Source: Polyporus tsugae
Taxonomy: Eukaryota; Basidiomycota; Agaricomycetes; Polyporales; Polyporaceae
DNA length: 64,000 nt
Assembly (NCBI GenBank): GCA_024305745.1
Contig: JAHRBS010000009.1
Coordinates: 806,001-870,000 of the forward strand
Reading direction: 5' to 3'
Positions within the stretch are counted from its first letter, which is position 1, and each line of letters opens with the position of its first letter. Below are positions 1 through 10,642 of this stretch, one piece after another. The position numbers were made by a program, and so were the translations under genes. The notes under the pieces were generated by a model. That model ran no database searches. It saw nothing but the letters and a program-made list of their open reading frames with translations, and was not told the DNA's origin.

Positions 1-481
1 GCATGCGAGGATGGCACAGTGGGTAGTGGCGTTTGGGTGAGAGTCGGGAGAGCAGACGTTGAGAAGGGGGAACTGCGTTCTGAGGCCATACGGAGTGACC
101 TCGAAAACCTGGTAGAGATCTTCTGTGACTGGAACACTTCTCGCGACAAGTGGACCATGCTCGCAGAAAGCCCGCGGTAAGAATCCTTTGGAGAGGATGC
201 CAGTAGGTACTGCTTGGGAAACGAGGGAGGAGCGATAAGGTTTTGGCTGGGGTCTGGCGGGAGCGTGCCGAGCGCGGGTTTGCCAGTGATGTGTGAGCTC
301 GGAGGAAGGAAAGTCAATGAATGGTTGTCCAGGAAGCGACCCCAAGCGAAAATTGTTTGGTCGGGGCTCTGCGAGCGGGGTCGCCTGACTTCGCCCAGAC
401 GCGGGACAGGATAGCGTAGTGCTCCCGTCGGGGATCCTCCACCCATTTGAACTCGCCGGTTCTGGTGTTTAGGAGTCGCAT
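1..481 (-). pseudogene. HET-domain gene remnant with the HET core deleted
   Basis: On the minus strand an ATG at 481 opens a frame beginning MRLLNTRTGEFKWVEDP and reaching YAILSRVW. This is the same N-terminus as the two intact HET genes of the window (MRLLDTRTIRF, MRLFDTTTGRF). Right after this short stretch the sequence jumps, in another frame, to SPDQTIFAWG near 375-345. That motif sits just downstream of the HET domain in the paralogues (IPDQSIFAWG, NPDQSLFVWG). The C-terminal similarity (VTPYGLRTQFP, LLASSP-type motifs) runs on to the window edge in shifted frames. The HET core (WIDSCCIDK, RGWTLQELIAP in the intact paralogue) is therefore missing, the frame is broken (stop near 314-316), and the 3' end is cut by the window. 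I infer a decayed copy with an internal deletion. Confidence 0.75.
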
Positions 482-1321
482 GATGAGCTACCGTATGGGC
501 ATCAGTTTGTTGTATCGAGCCACTCAAAAGCGGTAGAACATACTCCTGGGAGAAATCGTATGTTAGGTCTGACGAGGGAGGTGCTGATGTACACATGTCT
601 GCTTGCCCCTGAGAGTCATCAAGTCAGCCAACTACACGGCATTCGAAGATGCGCTGTGCTTACTAGTCCAAGTTGCGCACAAATGGCGTGCCACGGTACA
701 TGAGGTGGACCATGGTCGCGTACTAGATATCTTGCAGTTGCCGGTTCATGATCATGATCCGCATGCCTGCTTGCAGGCTGCCTAGTAAGATACCACAAAT
801 GAGAGAAGAAGCCAAGACTCGGATCAAGAGCGATGAGGAAGAGTGCCACCGTGGACCCGCGGCTACACGTTATAGTAGGCGCTTATGGCCACGAGGTGAC
901 CTGTGATGCACAGCCTCAATGCCAGTGGCTGGTGGTTTGATCTTTCTCACTATTGTCATCCATCATTTGGCAATGGGCCCGGCCCTAGCGCGTTGGCATA
1001 ACACTGAACCTCCTCCAGGCTGGCAGTGAACCGTGACCTTTCTCGACATCACCCAGAACCCAACGCACCTCATTGAGGAGGTTTCACGCCATCGAACAGT
1101 GGCCCCGTTCAGCAAGTTGCTTGCTGGTCACATCCTCCACCCGCACCGGTTGTGCTAACGTTATTCGAATTGCACGCTAGCTGCGACGAACACTGGGCCT
1201 GCGGGTTCAAATACTCAACGTTTCAACACCTTAGGTGGCTTTTGGAAGGTACATAGGACTAGGACTGATGCTGTGCCACATCACTGATTCTACTTTGGTA
1301 GACCCGTGCCTGCGCCTCGAT
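482..1321. other. Intergenic stretch, no supported gene
   Basis: This lies between the divergently oriented HET remnant and the first intact HET gene. I see only short overlapping open frames without family resemblance. It presumably holds the promoter of the HET gene starting at 1322. Confidence 0.6.
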
Positions 1322-3147
1322 ATGCGATTACTTGATACACGGACCATTCGTTTCGTTTATGTTAGCGATCCTAGGAGCGTCACCTACGCCATCCTCTCCC
1401 ACACATGGGACTTGCTCGGCGAGCAGTCACTCCAAGAACTGGCCGAGATCCAACGCACCCATCCCGGAGACACTATTTCCAATTCGCCGCTCCTCTCGCC
1501 GAAGATCCGAGACTTCTGTGTCTTCGCTCGGAACGCCGGCTACGACTATTGCTGGATCGACTCCTGCTGCATTGACAAGACCAGCTCGTCCGAGCTCACG
1601 GAGTCGATCAACTCCATGTACGCTTGGTATGGCATGGCCGACGTCTGCTACACCTATCTGGCCGACGTCAGCAGCGGCCCCGCCAACTGGGAGGGAGAGT
1701 TTCGCGCGAGCCGGTGGCACCGACGCGGATGGACACTGCAGGAGCTCATCGCACCCAAGAAGCTCGTTTTCCTCTCTTGCGATTGGTTGGTACTCGGCTC
1801 TAAAGCAGCACTCGCACCGCTCGTCGAGGATGCGACCGGTATCAGTACTTCTGTGCTGATGTTCGAGGAGCCACTGTCGGCCGTGCCGGTCGCTCGTCGA
1901 ATGTCATGGGCGGCTTCCCGAGAGACGACACGGGCAGAAGACAGGGCATACTCTCTGTTTGGCATCTTCAACGTTCAACTGCCCACCATCTACGGCGAGG
2001 GCGGAGAAAAGGCGTTCGTCCGCCTCCAAGAAGAGATCCTGCGTCACATCCCTGACCAGTCCATCTTCGCCTGGGGACTCCGTCCATTTCCCTCCAACGA
2101 CGCGCTCAGAATTCTCCCGCGATTTATGAATGGCACCTTCTCCGCAACTAAGCGTCACGCGCTTCTCGCCTCTTCCCCAAGCGACTTCCAGGGACCATGG
2201 GCTCTCGAACTTATCCATCCGGCAGAGTTTAACGCGATGCTGCGCCTGATCCCCAATACCCTGGTGTCCTTGGACTGTTCCGCCTACGGGATCCACTCCA
2301 TTCTCACCCATCCGCCCGTCTATCCCGTACGATCGTCCTCCCACCCGCACGGACCCACCCATATTGCGATTCTCGCTTGCAGAGATCCTACGCGGGGCTT
2401 CGTTGCCCTGTTACTCCGGAGAACATCGAACACCTCCCCAGACGAGTTTTCGATTGGAGCACAAATGTCACTGGCAAGTTCTCGAGAGCCCGGAGACCCT
2501 CCTGAACCAGAGACCGTCCATGCGACGTACATCACCGCCGAACAGGTGGTTGCCCTCCGTGCCGACGTCGTACTACTCGATCTTCAATCCCAATGGATGT
2601 ATACCTGTATCCTAGTACGTCTCTCTACTGACGCGCAACTTGAAGACGCTCACCGATCTTGTGCCGTTCTTCGCAGCTGGTGACAGCCGTTCCAGCCGTC
2701 GTGGTGGTCATCTACGGGTCTGGAGCCTCGGTGGCCTCCTATGCCGGTCCTATTATGGCGATGGTGATGACCATTGCCACGGTGGGCCTCATGTGCGGCA
2801 TTTATCTACTCTTGGGGGGATATGATCCCACCGCGTCCTGCGTACGTGCCCTTGGTCGTGCCTGCCACGGACGGTCATGACTGACTTTGATTCGTCACTA
2901 GGACACGAACCAAACCGAGTATATCGCGTTTTTCCTCTACAGACAAGTACCGGCAGCATGCGCGCTCGTGTCCGCGATCGCGCTTCTGGCATGCAAGGTT
3001 GCTGGGTTCATCATCAAAGGACCGGACGCAAACCTCTGGGTACTGCTGTTGCTCATTCCTTACACAGTCACCGCTTCCGTGCTGCTTTCGAACTCTATGT
3101 ATAGAGTACGCTTTGCGCCCGTACTAGATAGTCAGGAGTCTCGCTAG
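1322..3147 (+). CDS. HET-domain protein with C-terminal membrane helices
   Basis: Three exons (1322-2614, 2677-2841, 2902-3147) give about 567 aa; introns are 62 and 60 nt with GTACGT donors and CAG/TAG acceptors, all in phase 0. Start is the ATG of MRLLDTRTIRF, matching the N-terminus of the paralogue at 7190, although the frame is open upstream to 1235. The HET (heterokaryon incompatibility) domain lies in roughly residues 25-170: YAILSHTW, WIDSCCIDKTSSSELTESI, RGWTLQELIAPKK. It is followed by the usual region MSWAASRETTRAEDRAYSLFGIF and PTIYGEGGEKAF. Exons 2 and 3 encode hydrophobic segments (AVPAVVVVIYG, MTIATVGLMCGIYLLLGG, CALVSAIALLACKVAGFI, LWVLLLLIPYTVTASVLL), so the protein is probably membrane anchored. 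In the family, HET proteins trigger cell death on non-self recognition; the ligand here is unknown. It converges on an F-box-like gene 143 bp away. Confidence 0.85.
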
Positions 3148-3289
3148 AACTCAACAGTCATCTTTAGGAACCTTAGGTCGGAATATCAGGTCCTCCTCCT
3201 CTCACCCTCCATCACCCACACCGCATCATTGTAGTCACTATTAGGGGTTCACCTACTGTATCCTGCAGGTTTCCATGCGGAACGGCGCT

Positions 3290-4802
3290 CTAGATCTCCT
3301 CATTCCACAGTGTGCTGTACGTGTATCTCCCTCGCGGAACCTTGGGATCATCTATCCAAAGACTATGAGACATGCAGCCCGTCGCGATCTGGTGAGACAA
3401 ACTCACAATAGTCCACCTGAACAGTCATCACGCGCGCGACATCGCCGAGGCTGTCCCGCAGGGCGTTGCACCACCACGTCGGCCCATGGTCGCTGTCGTT
3501 GTCTTGCAAATGGATGCTCAAGGTTTGCAACGAAGGCCAGCTCGACAGTACGCCCTTGGTACCTTCTCCGAACATGAGTTCGATCGCCTCTGTACGGCTG
3601 CTGCGGTACCTCGGCTGCCACAAGCCATCCTCCTTCGGCACCAGCGACGGGGCGAAATGTATGTCCAGCGTCTCCATTTCGGCGGATCGCACGCTTAGCA
3701 ACAATGTCAAAAGCCAGAAACTGGTATTGACGAACGGGTTTTCGCTCGTGTCGTGGAGGAGTCGTCCGTCCCGAGTCCCGAGCCCAACCACGAGCGAGAG
3801 GGAGATGGAACGCAGGTGTTGATACCCCGAAACGCTCAGGCATATGTTCTCTGCGTGAGATGCGTTATGGTCCGTGCGTGGAGGCTAAAGACCGCCCGAT
3901 GACGTACCCCATGGCCACGAGTCGTCGGGCTGGTGCAGTTGCAAGTTGACAACTGAGCGTCCGAGAGAGGTGATCACAGGCGGGAAATTGTCAAGGCTCT
4001 GTGGGAACAATGCTTAGTACGGTACACGGTCCCACTGCCACCACAAGGCGTCAGCGGAAACGAACGCTCACCCAGAGTACAACGGAGGTCAGCTTCGAGC
4101 ACGGGGCCGGCTTCTCCTTATCCTCTACCACCCATAGGGACTCGCTGTCCATCGCCGTCCAGGGCTCCGCGAACCTGTTGAGGCCGCATGAGAGCGTAGC
4201 GAGTGCTGGAAGGGATTGCACCAGTAGGACAAAGTCCGGAGCCGTGGCGAACGCAACATTTGCGAGCTCGAGAGAAGTGATGGTGGCGAAGTTCCTGAGT
4301 TTATCGCAGTAACCGGACGGTTGTACCGTCCAATCGAACTGGCGAATCTGCAGGCTCGTGAGGGCAGTCAAAGTCTGTACGATGGTGGAATGTGCGAAAT
4401 CGAAAGAAGGGTGATCGTGGGCATTTCGTGGGGTAACGTGGAGGTCGCGGACGAGGGTGCTGACCCCGGGGTTGTCCGTCAGGGTTCTGACGAAGAGCTC
4501 GACCTGCTCCGGTTGCCTGAAACGCACTCTCCGGTAGAGGGTCGCTTTGCTTCGTGGATACCATGCTTTGCACGTAAGAGCGCAGTTGCGGAGCATTTTA
4601 TAACGATCGCGGAGGAAGTCTTCATCCCCGCAGAAATCGATGATAGTCTCATATACGTGGAGGTAGCGGAGGCAAGAGTGGTCAAGCATGGGGCCCGAGT
4701 CCAGCTCCTTCTTGTCCACTGAGTGTCTGAGGATAAAGAGCCAATACAGTCAGCAACCCGAACAAGTAGAATGCAAACAGAAGTACGCCGGACGTACAGC
4801 AT
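3290..4802 (-). CDS. F-box-like protein, copy A
   Basis: Five exons: 4802-4798, 4726-4072, 3998-3908, 3850-3407, 3351-3290; about 418 aa. The N-terminal motif (VYETIIDFCGDEDFLRDRY, then LRNCALTCKAWYPRSK and LYRRVRF) resembles the F-box-like start of many Agaricomycete proteins. The rest reads as leucine-rich irregular repeats (ITSLELANVAF, LPALATLSCGL, LQLHQPDDSWPWE). The gene was assembled with the help of copy B (10643-12125): intron positions and the last exon (RGRYTYSTLWNEEI versus RGNYRYDNVWLDE) agree. The first coding exon is only 5 nt (ATGCT) before a GTACGT donor, and copy B has the same arrangement. F-box proteins usually recruit substrates to SCF ubiquitin ligases. Here the F-box is weak and the function is inferred from family only. 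It converges on the HET gene 1322-3147. Confidence 0.75.
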
Positions 4803-5513
4803 AGTTTGAGACTGATGTCTGCTCGTCGTGGTGCGCCGCGGCAATAGCAAGCCCAGCCTGAGCCGGATGAACTGCAGAATATATGTAATGATGGGAGTGC
4901 ACATGTTTGCTCGCCTGTGCAGTAGTATATCGATGCCCTTGCGCTGTGTTAGCACTGGCGTAAGGAGCTGTGGTATGCAATCCCAGTCAATCAGGTAGTA
5001 CTAGTGGTACCGGGGAAGGCATGCGGAAAGCGGGCTGAGGACAGCTCGCACAGTGCCACATGCCTCTTACCTAAGCACGGGGCTTCATCGGTGCTGTATC
5101 GGCTGGTAGTCAAGAATCCCGTTATAGTTTGTCGCACACGATGAGTCTATACACGCGACGCTATCAATGGGTGGATAACAGCATTCTCGGGAACGTAAAC
5201 TCGACGCACAGATGCAATGTCCCTTTCGATGCAAATTACACTCCTCCGGGACTGTACAAAACGAATCACAGCATCCGCATATCCGGATCCTTGTACAGGG
5301 AAAATCAGTCTCCGGTCGTGAGGGCAGATGACTACATCCGGATCAAGCATCGACTCCATGACTGAGGCGTCGGCGCTGGAAATTGCCCTGAAAAACTTCG
5401 CTGAGTGGACGCACAACGTTCATCGGAACACAAAAGTCTGAAGAACCAACCACACCGTACCAGATTGAACCCACAGAAAGATTCGTGCACAGCATCGGCA
5501 GCGCTCCCAAAGC
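4803..5513. other. Intergenic stretch, no supported gene
   Basis: Nothing here resembles a known family. Open frames up to about 89 codons on both strands lack recognisable motifs. Confidence 0.55.
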
Positions 5514-6467
5514 CTAGCTTTCAGGACAGTGAAACGGACATTCACAGGAACAAACGAGGCCAGAACTGCCACTGCGCCATCCAACACGATCCCTGCTCAC
5601 GCAGCAGCCACAACGGTCTCGACGCAAGTCAGCCATGCACTGAGAACGACAATCATATGATAATTTACTTACAGAAGTATGCTCCTTTTCAAGAGTAACG
5701 ACCACAGACCGCCCTTCTACGCTGCTCGCGGTGTCGTGATGGACGCCTAGTTTCTGAGCTAAGAGATGCACCGTGTATCTCTCTTGCGATGTGAATGTTG
5801 GTGGAAATACGAGGGAATCGCGTCTGTCGGTGTCGTTCATGAAGAGAAGGATTCGGGTGAACATCTCGAGGGTCCAAGGGTCGTTCAAGTCGAGCTCCTT
5901 CGCAGGCGCCCGCTTCGTCCATCCAGAGTTCGTTGTTCTCAGCGAGGTATCCCTGATATTGCGCTCGAATGGACGTCCGGCATGAGACTGTGTGGGTTTG
6001 TCGAATTGGTGGACGACGATGGAGGACTGGGGTGGCGTGAAGCCGACCGACGCAATCGGTCCGAAGCTGTCATACGGCGGTCGTTGCGCTGGAAGTTTGG
6101 CCTTGTCTGGCGCACATGGTGGCCTCGTTGTTGGGTGAGGGATCTTCTGGTAACTAGCACGGACTTCGTGTCCATTCCATGTAGTACCGTTGATGGCGCG
6201 GATAGCTATGCTGGCCTCTTCTGCCCGGTAGAAGTCTACGAACCCTTTGCCACAGCCGCCGAGGCCGTTGGGGTAACCGATAGTCAACGCATACGGCTTT
6301 ACGCCCAAGCGAGACTCCTGAATAACATTTTAGAATTGCGATGTAGGTGAAGATTTCAACGGCACAGGTAGAAAGAGATCACGCACTATCTCCTCCTGTG
6401 TAACACTCTGGGGTATGTTGTCTATAACGACAGAAGTTGAGATATTTCCTGAGCAGCAGCTACTCAT
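5514..6467 (-). CDS. RRM-R3H RNA-binding protein (Pin4/Cip2-like)
   Basis: Two exons (6467-6387, 6317-5514; 69-nt intron, GTGCGT donor, TTCAG acceptor), about 294 aa. The start is the ATG of MSSCCSGNISTS; an upstream extension cannot be excluded because the frame stays open to about 6608. The N-terminal half is an RRM: RNP2-like VVIDNIP, then GKGFVDFYRAEEASIAI as RNP1. After a low-complexity linker come ELDLNDPWTLEMFTRILLF and QERYTVHLLAQKLGVHH, whose Arg-x3-His spacing and following VVVTLE define an R3H single-strand nucleic-acid-binding domain. RRM plus R3H is the arrangement I associate with fungal Pin4/Cip2-type post-transcriptional regulators. The last ~45 residues after VVVTLE are cysteine rich and unrecognised. 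It lies head to head with the HET fusion at 7190, which carries the same two RNA-binding domains. Confidence 0.7.
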
Positions 6468-7189
6468 GACGTTGATGTAGGTGGGGTGATGTGATTCGGT
6501 GGAAGATGAAACTGGAATGGTCCAGGGAATGCTCGTAAGACGGTGGTGCTGAGATACCGGGCTTGAGCTGTGGATCGCGTTGAATCTGCCTAGGTGAGGA
6601 GCCAGCATTCAGCAATATTCCTGTATTGGCAGATATTGCGTACCTGTACATGTATTCCGATGGAGGTGCACAGAGCTTGAAGCGTACGATGAGGGACGAG
6701 AGTCCAGTGGCGGTGGCGCTGTACACACTGGGACTCGGAGCAGCTCACGTGGCGTGCTTATTGGCGGCAATCGAATCGGAGTCTTAATCAGGTTATCGGC
6801 GACATTGGCCGTCCAAGAATTCGAAGCTTTCCAGGCCGGGACGTCGACGCCTCGGAGCCTACGTATGTGGTTCAAGGATAAGCTGAGGGAATCCTCGTGC
6901 CCGGATGGGAATCACCATGCACCAAGCACGTGTAGCAGGTCCCAGCGAGTGGTTGTTGGCAGCGATACAGATCGATGCTCATCCGACTTACCCTCCCACT
7001 TCGACCTCTCCTGTTCTCCCCAACAGGTGAACCGTGACTTACATCTTTGAATGCTTTACCGAGGTTTAACTCCTCCTTTCAACCCGTAGCACTTAAAAGA
7101 AAGACATCCTCAACTTGAAGAATTTACGGGACTCCACGTAACATTCATTTCCTCCTGCTGGCGGCGTAACACCACTTATCCAAGCCTAG
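6468..7189. other. Divergent intergenic region between RRM-R3H gene and HET fusion gene
   Basis: About 0.7 kb separates the two head-to-head genes and probably contains both promoters. Minus-strand frames (6460-6875) are open and may include 5' coding sequence or leader of the RRM-R3H gene, but no domain is recognisable. Confidence 0.5.
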
Positions 7190-10058
7190 ATGCGGCTGTT
7201 CGATACCACCACTGGACGGTTTAAATGGGTCAAAGACCCTCAGCAAGTCCGATACGCCGTCTTATCCCATGTGTGGTCGAAGGAAGGCGATCACAACTAC
7301 GTCCCTGAGCAGACGTATCAGGAGGTTTGCCAGTTACAAAGGCTCTTTGCGACGCAAGAGTCGGTGGTCCCATACCTTTGCCAAAAGATTCGTCGTTTCT
7401 GCGAGGTTGCGAAGGAGCATGGTATCTCGCTTGCCTGGGCGGACACGAGCTGCATCGACAAGACGAACCATGCTGAGCTCTCGGAGGCCATCACCTCAAT
7501 GTACAGCTGGTATTATTATGCCGAGGTCTGTTACGTCTTCCTCTCTGACGTCTCCGGTTCCATCACGTCTTCCGAGGGGCGAGCTCAGTTCCGTGGAAGC
7601 AGATGGCACGGACGTGGATGGACGTTACAGGAGCTTCTCGCGCCTCGAGTTGCCCTATTCCTCGATTACCAATGGAACATCATCGGCTCGAAGCGAACTC
7701 TCGCCCACCTGATCACGCAAGCGACTGGTATCGAGCACGCTGTCCTCACCCATTCGAGGTCCTTGGAAGATGTCAGTGTTGCGACTAGGATGTCCTGGGC
7801 TGCGCACAGGGAGACGACGTACGTGGAGGACGAGGCGTATTCACTCATGGGCATCTTCGGCATCTACATTTCCCCCGCATACGGAGAGAAACAATATGCT
7901 TTCATTCGCTTTCAGGAGGAGCTCCTGAAACGCAACCCCGACCAGAGTCTTTTCGTCTGGGGAACCTTCATGCCTAATGCTAACATCACACCTTCGAGAA
8001 CTCCGGACTTCGCCTCGTCGCCCTCGTCGCCCTCGTCGCCCTCCTCCGTCACTTTTCCTTCTCTATCATCCCAATCCAATCTTCTTGCCTGGTCTCCGAA
8101 GGACTTCAAGTTTTCGACCGACATAACTTCACTTTCTATGGAGGAGTTCGCAGATGCCGTGGGCCCTCTCGCAAGCGCAAACACTAATCATCACGTGTTC
8201 ACTCCTACCGCGCATGGAATCCGAGCCAATTTCCTCCTCCTGCGTGGTCTTGTCGAGGTATCCGGCGTCTTCGTTGTGCCGTACCTCGCGCTTTTAGCGT
8301 GCAGGGACACCAAGGGGAGGCTACTTGCGCTTCTCTTACATCCGCAGTCTCAGCATTCTGCGAACGCATTCTTTGTCGGCTCGAGCCCAACAGCTGGTCC
8401 TGATCGCATATCTGTCGCTTCATCCTCGTCCGCTCGCGTGACGACCATTAGCCCCGATATCATCCGGAAAACCCTCTTCAAGCAACGTGAGGTCTACCTC
8501 CGTTATCCTCGCTTACTCTTGGACGAGTTCCAGCAGCGAGATGTTTCCATTCGACATCTCCTAAGCGCAGCTCCAGGTGGATTCAAGGTCTCCCTCGCTG
8601 GGTGGTCCTTAAATCTTCTCAAGCTGCAGGGCTACAATGTGAACTTTCCAACTGCGCCAATAGCCCAGTCAAAGTTCTCAACGTGCATACAAATATCAGG
8701 CCGAAATCATCGGGTCGTCATCTACATCCGGCGCTGCACGGCTTGCAACGGAGCGTCTCGACCAGGCGCGCTTCGGGTCGACGTCTCCTTGAGCCACACT
8801 GGCAATGGCCCTAGCCCTAGCCCGGTTCAGGAGCTTCCTGTTGTACAGCATTCCTCCGAGGATCCAGCTCACGTCTCTCTGTGGACCTTCCGCTCTGGTA
8901 CTGCGACTAGTATGGTTCCGCTCAACGAGCAGAAGCACATCACACTTACGCTGACAGTCGCCGGACATAACTCGGAGCCGAGGAGTCCCGGCGAGTCCGC
9001 GCGTACGTCGCTCGGACTGAAATCTCTCCAACTTAGTGTCGAGCTTGCCACATCGCTTCCACGTTCTCTTTCCTCGCTTTCCGGATCTATCCCTCCTACC
9101 CCTCTCCGACCTTCTACACCGGTGGAACCACACTCAGAACCACCAAAGGAGCCTTGGTATGGGACCGTCGATTCGCTGAAATCCGGAAGTCTGTCCCCCG
9201 GAATCATTAGAACCTCATCACCAGCCCAGGAGCCCTGCAACACGTACGAGCCTATCGAGGACGACGCCATGATAGTGCGAACGTGTCTCGTCATCGAAGA
9301 TATCCCTCCGCACTTTCCTCTAGAAGAACCTCTTGGTCTCATCGTGAGCCGCATACTGTGGGGCAGTTTGTGCTACATTCTACTGATCTACTGTGCACTG
9401 GCAGGCGAAGCTTACGGGAAAGACCCCATATGCTTGGACGTGCAAACCCAATAAAATCAATCCGAAATCCATCATTGTGGACTTCCGGACTGCCGGTGAC
9501 GCCAGAGACGTCAAAGAGAGTCTCGACGGATACATGTGGCGAGGGTGCTGCATCCGATTAGACTACAAACGACTGGCCATCGATCAGCCTTCGACGATCT
9601 TTCGTCCACGTCCCGCGCATACGCATCGCTCATCCGAGTCAGCATATAGCCTCTTCCCCTCTCCTGAGCCAGAAGGCACTATACCCCCTCCATCCCGTGT
9701 CGGAACCACACAATTGGCGGCTATGTCTCTCCAAGACTCGCCTTCCTCCGGGTCCACTGACAGCGTCTCCGCTACTGCGTCAGGATATCTTACTTTCACA
9801 CCGACTTATCAGTGGGTCCAGCCGCCGTCCAAAGATCTCGATCTGAACGATCCATGGGTCCTCGAGACGTACATACGGGTCATGATGTTCCAAAACGACC
9901 CGCGACGCCCCTCTGACGGTCTCGTATTCCCGCGAACCTTGTCATCGGAACAGCGATACACCGTCCACCTGCTTGCGCAGAAGCTGGAGGCGAGTGCCGA
10001 ATCGACTGGGAGCGGCACTCAGCGTCGTATTGTGGTGCACACAAGTCCGTCTTTGTAA
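7190..10058 (+). CDS. HET-RRM-R3H fusion protein
   Basis: Two exons (7190-9343, 9405-10058; 61-nt intron, GTGAGC donor, GGCAG acceptor, phase 0) give about 935 aa. Residues ~20-160 are a HET domain: RYAVLSHVW, WADTSCIDKTNHAELSEAI, SRWHGRGWTLQELLAPR, then SWAAHRETTYVEDEAYSLM and GEKQYAFIRFQEELLKRNP. The middle (~250-690) is a linker with a Ser/Pro tandem tract. Near 697 an RRM begins (RTCLVIEDIPP), interrupted by the intron at nearly the place where the neighbour's RRM is interrupted. It continues GKTPYAW, SIIVDFRTAGDARDV. The last ~73 residues repeat the neighbour's C-terminus: DLDLNDPWVLETYIRVMMF and SEQRYTVHLLAQKL (R-x3-H of R3H). RNP1 and the segment after the R3H helix are less canonical than in the stand-alone gene, so RNA binding may be altered. 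I infer a HET effector coupled to an RNA-binding module. Confidence 0.82.
8014..8043 (+). repeat. 9-bp coding tandem repeat in the HET fusion gene
   Basis: The unit CCCTCGTCG is repeated about three times and degenerates into CCCTCCTCC. It encodes a Ser-Pro-Ser tract in the linker after the HET domain, a likely length-variable spot. Confidence 0.7.
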
Positions 10059-10642
10059 CATCGTAAGTCTTGATTTTGTCCGAGTCGGGCCCATTGGAGA
10101 TGCTAAGTCGCCCTTTTCAGACATGTTTGGCCATCTGCCGACACTGTCTCGACACCCCCCAGAACACGTCAGTGGAAAATTCTGACACACCCACGTACTT
10201 TACCCCGTAGTTGACCGTGCTCGACCACCCCCGCACCTCCGGACTCAGAACCTCATCCCACGACCTCGCTTAGACGCAGACTGCTGCTCATGATGCGTCC
10301 CGGCCGTTTTGCATCCCCACCGCCGTGATTTGTCCCCGTCCAACCCTTCCTTTCCCTCCAAGTTTCGTCACCCTCCAGCCGAGAGGTCTCTAGCATACAG
10401 TGGCACGCACAGCCAGTAGTAGTAGAAAGCATGCCTCCTCAGGAGTCTCCGACGAGCATCGACCCACTGCCTACCCCTCAAGCTATCGCTTGCGATCACG
10501 TTTCGGTCATCTGCGCCGTACACAAGCTTTCATCCCGCCCATTTTTCGAAGTCCCTGCCCGTGTTCCCTTCAATACAGGGTTTTTTTTTCGAGGTTGTGT
10601 ACCGTAATATCCTACGTTACATCGGAATATTGTTCATGAAGA
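10059..10642. other. Intergenic stretch between convergent genes
   Basis: This lies between the stop of the HET fusion and the stop of F-box-like copy B. No gene is supported. A T9 run sits near 10581. Confidence 0.6.

Noticed and set aside
5680..5712. Possible 33-nt intron (GTAAGT...TTCTCAG) near the end of the RRM-R3H gene
   Set aside because: Too short for an intron here and a multiple of three, and read-through matches the HTS ending of the fusion paralogue.
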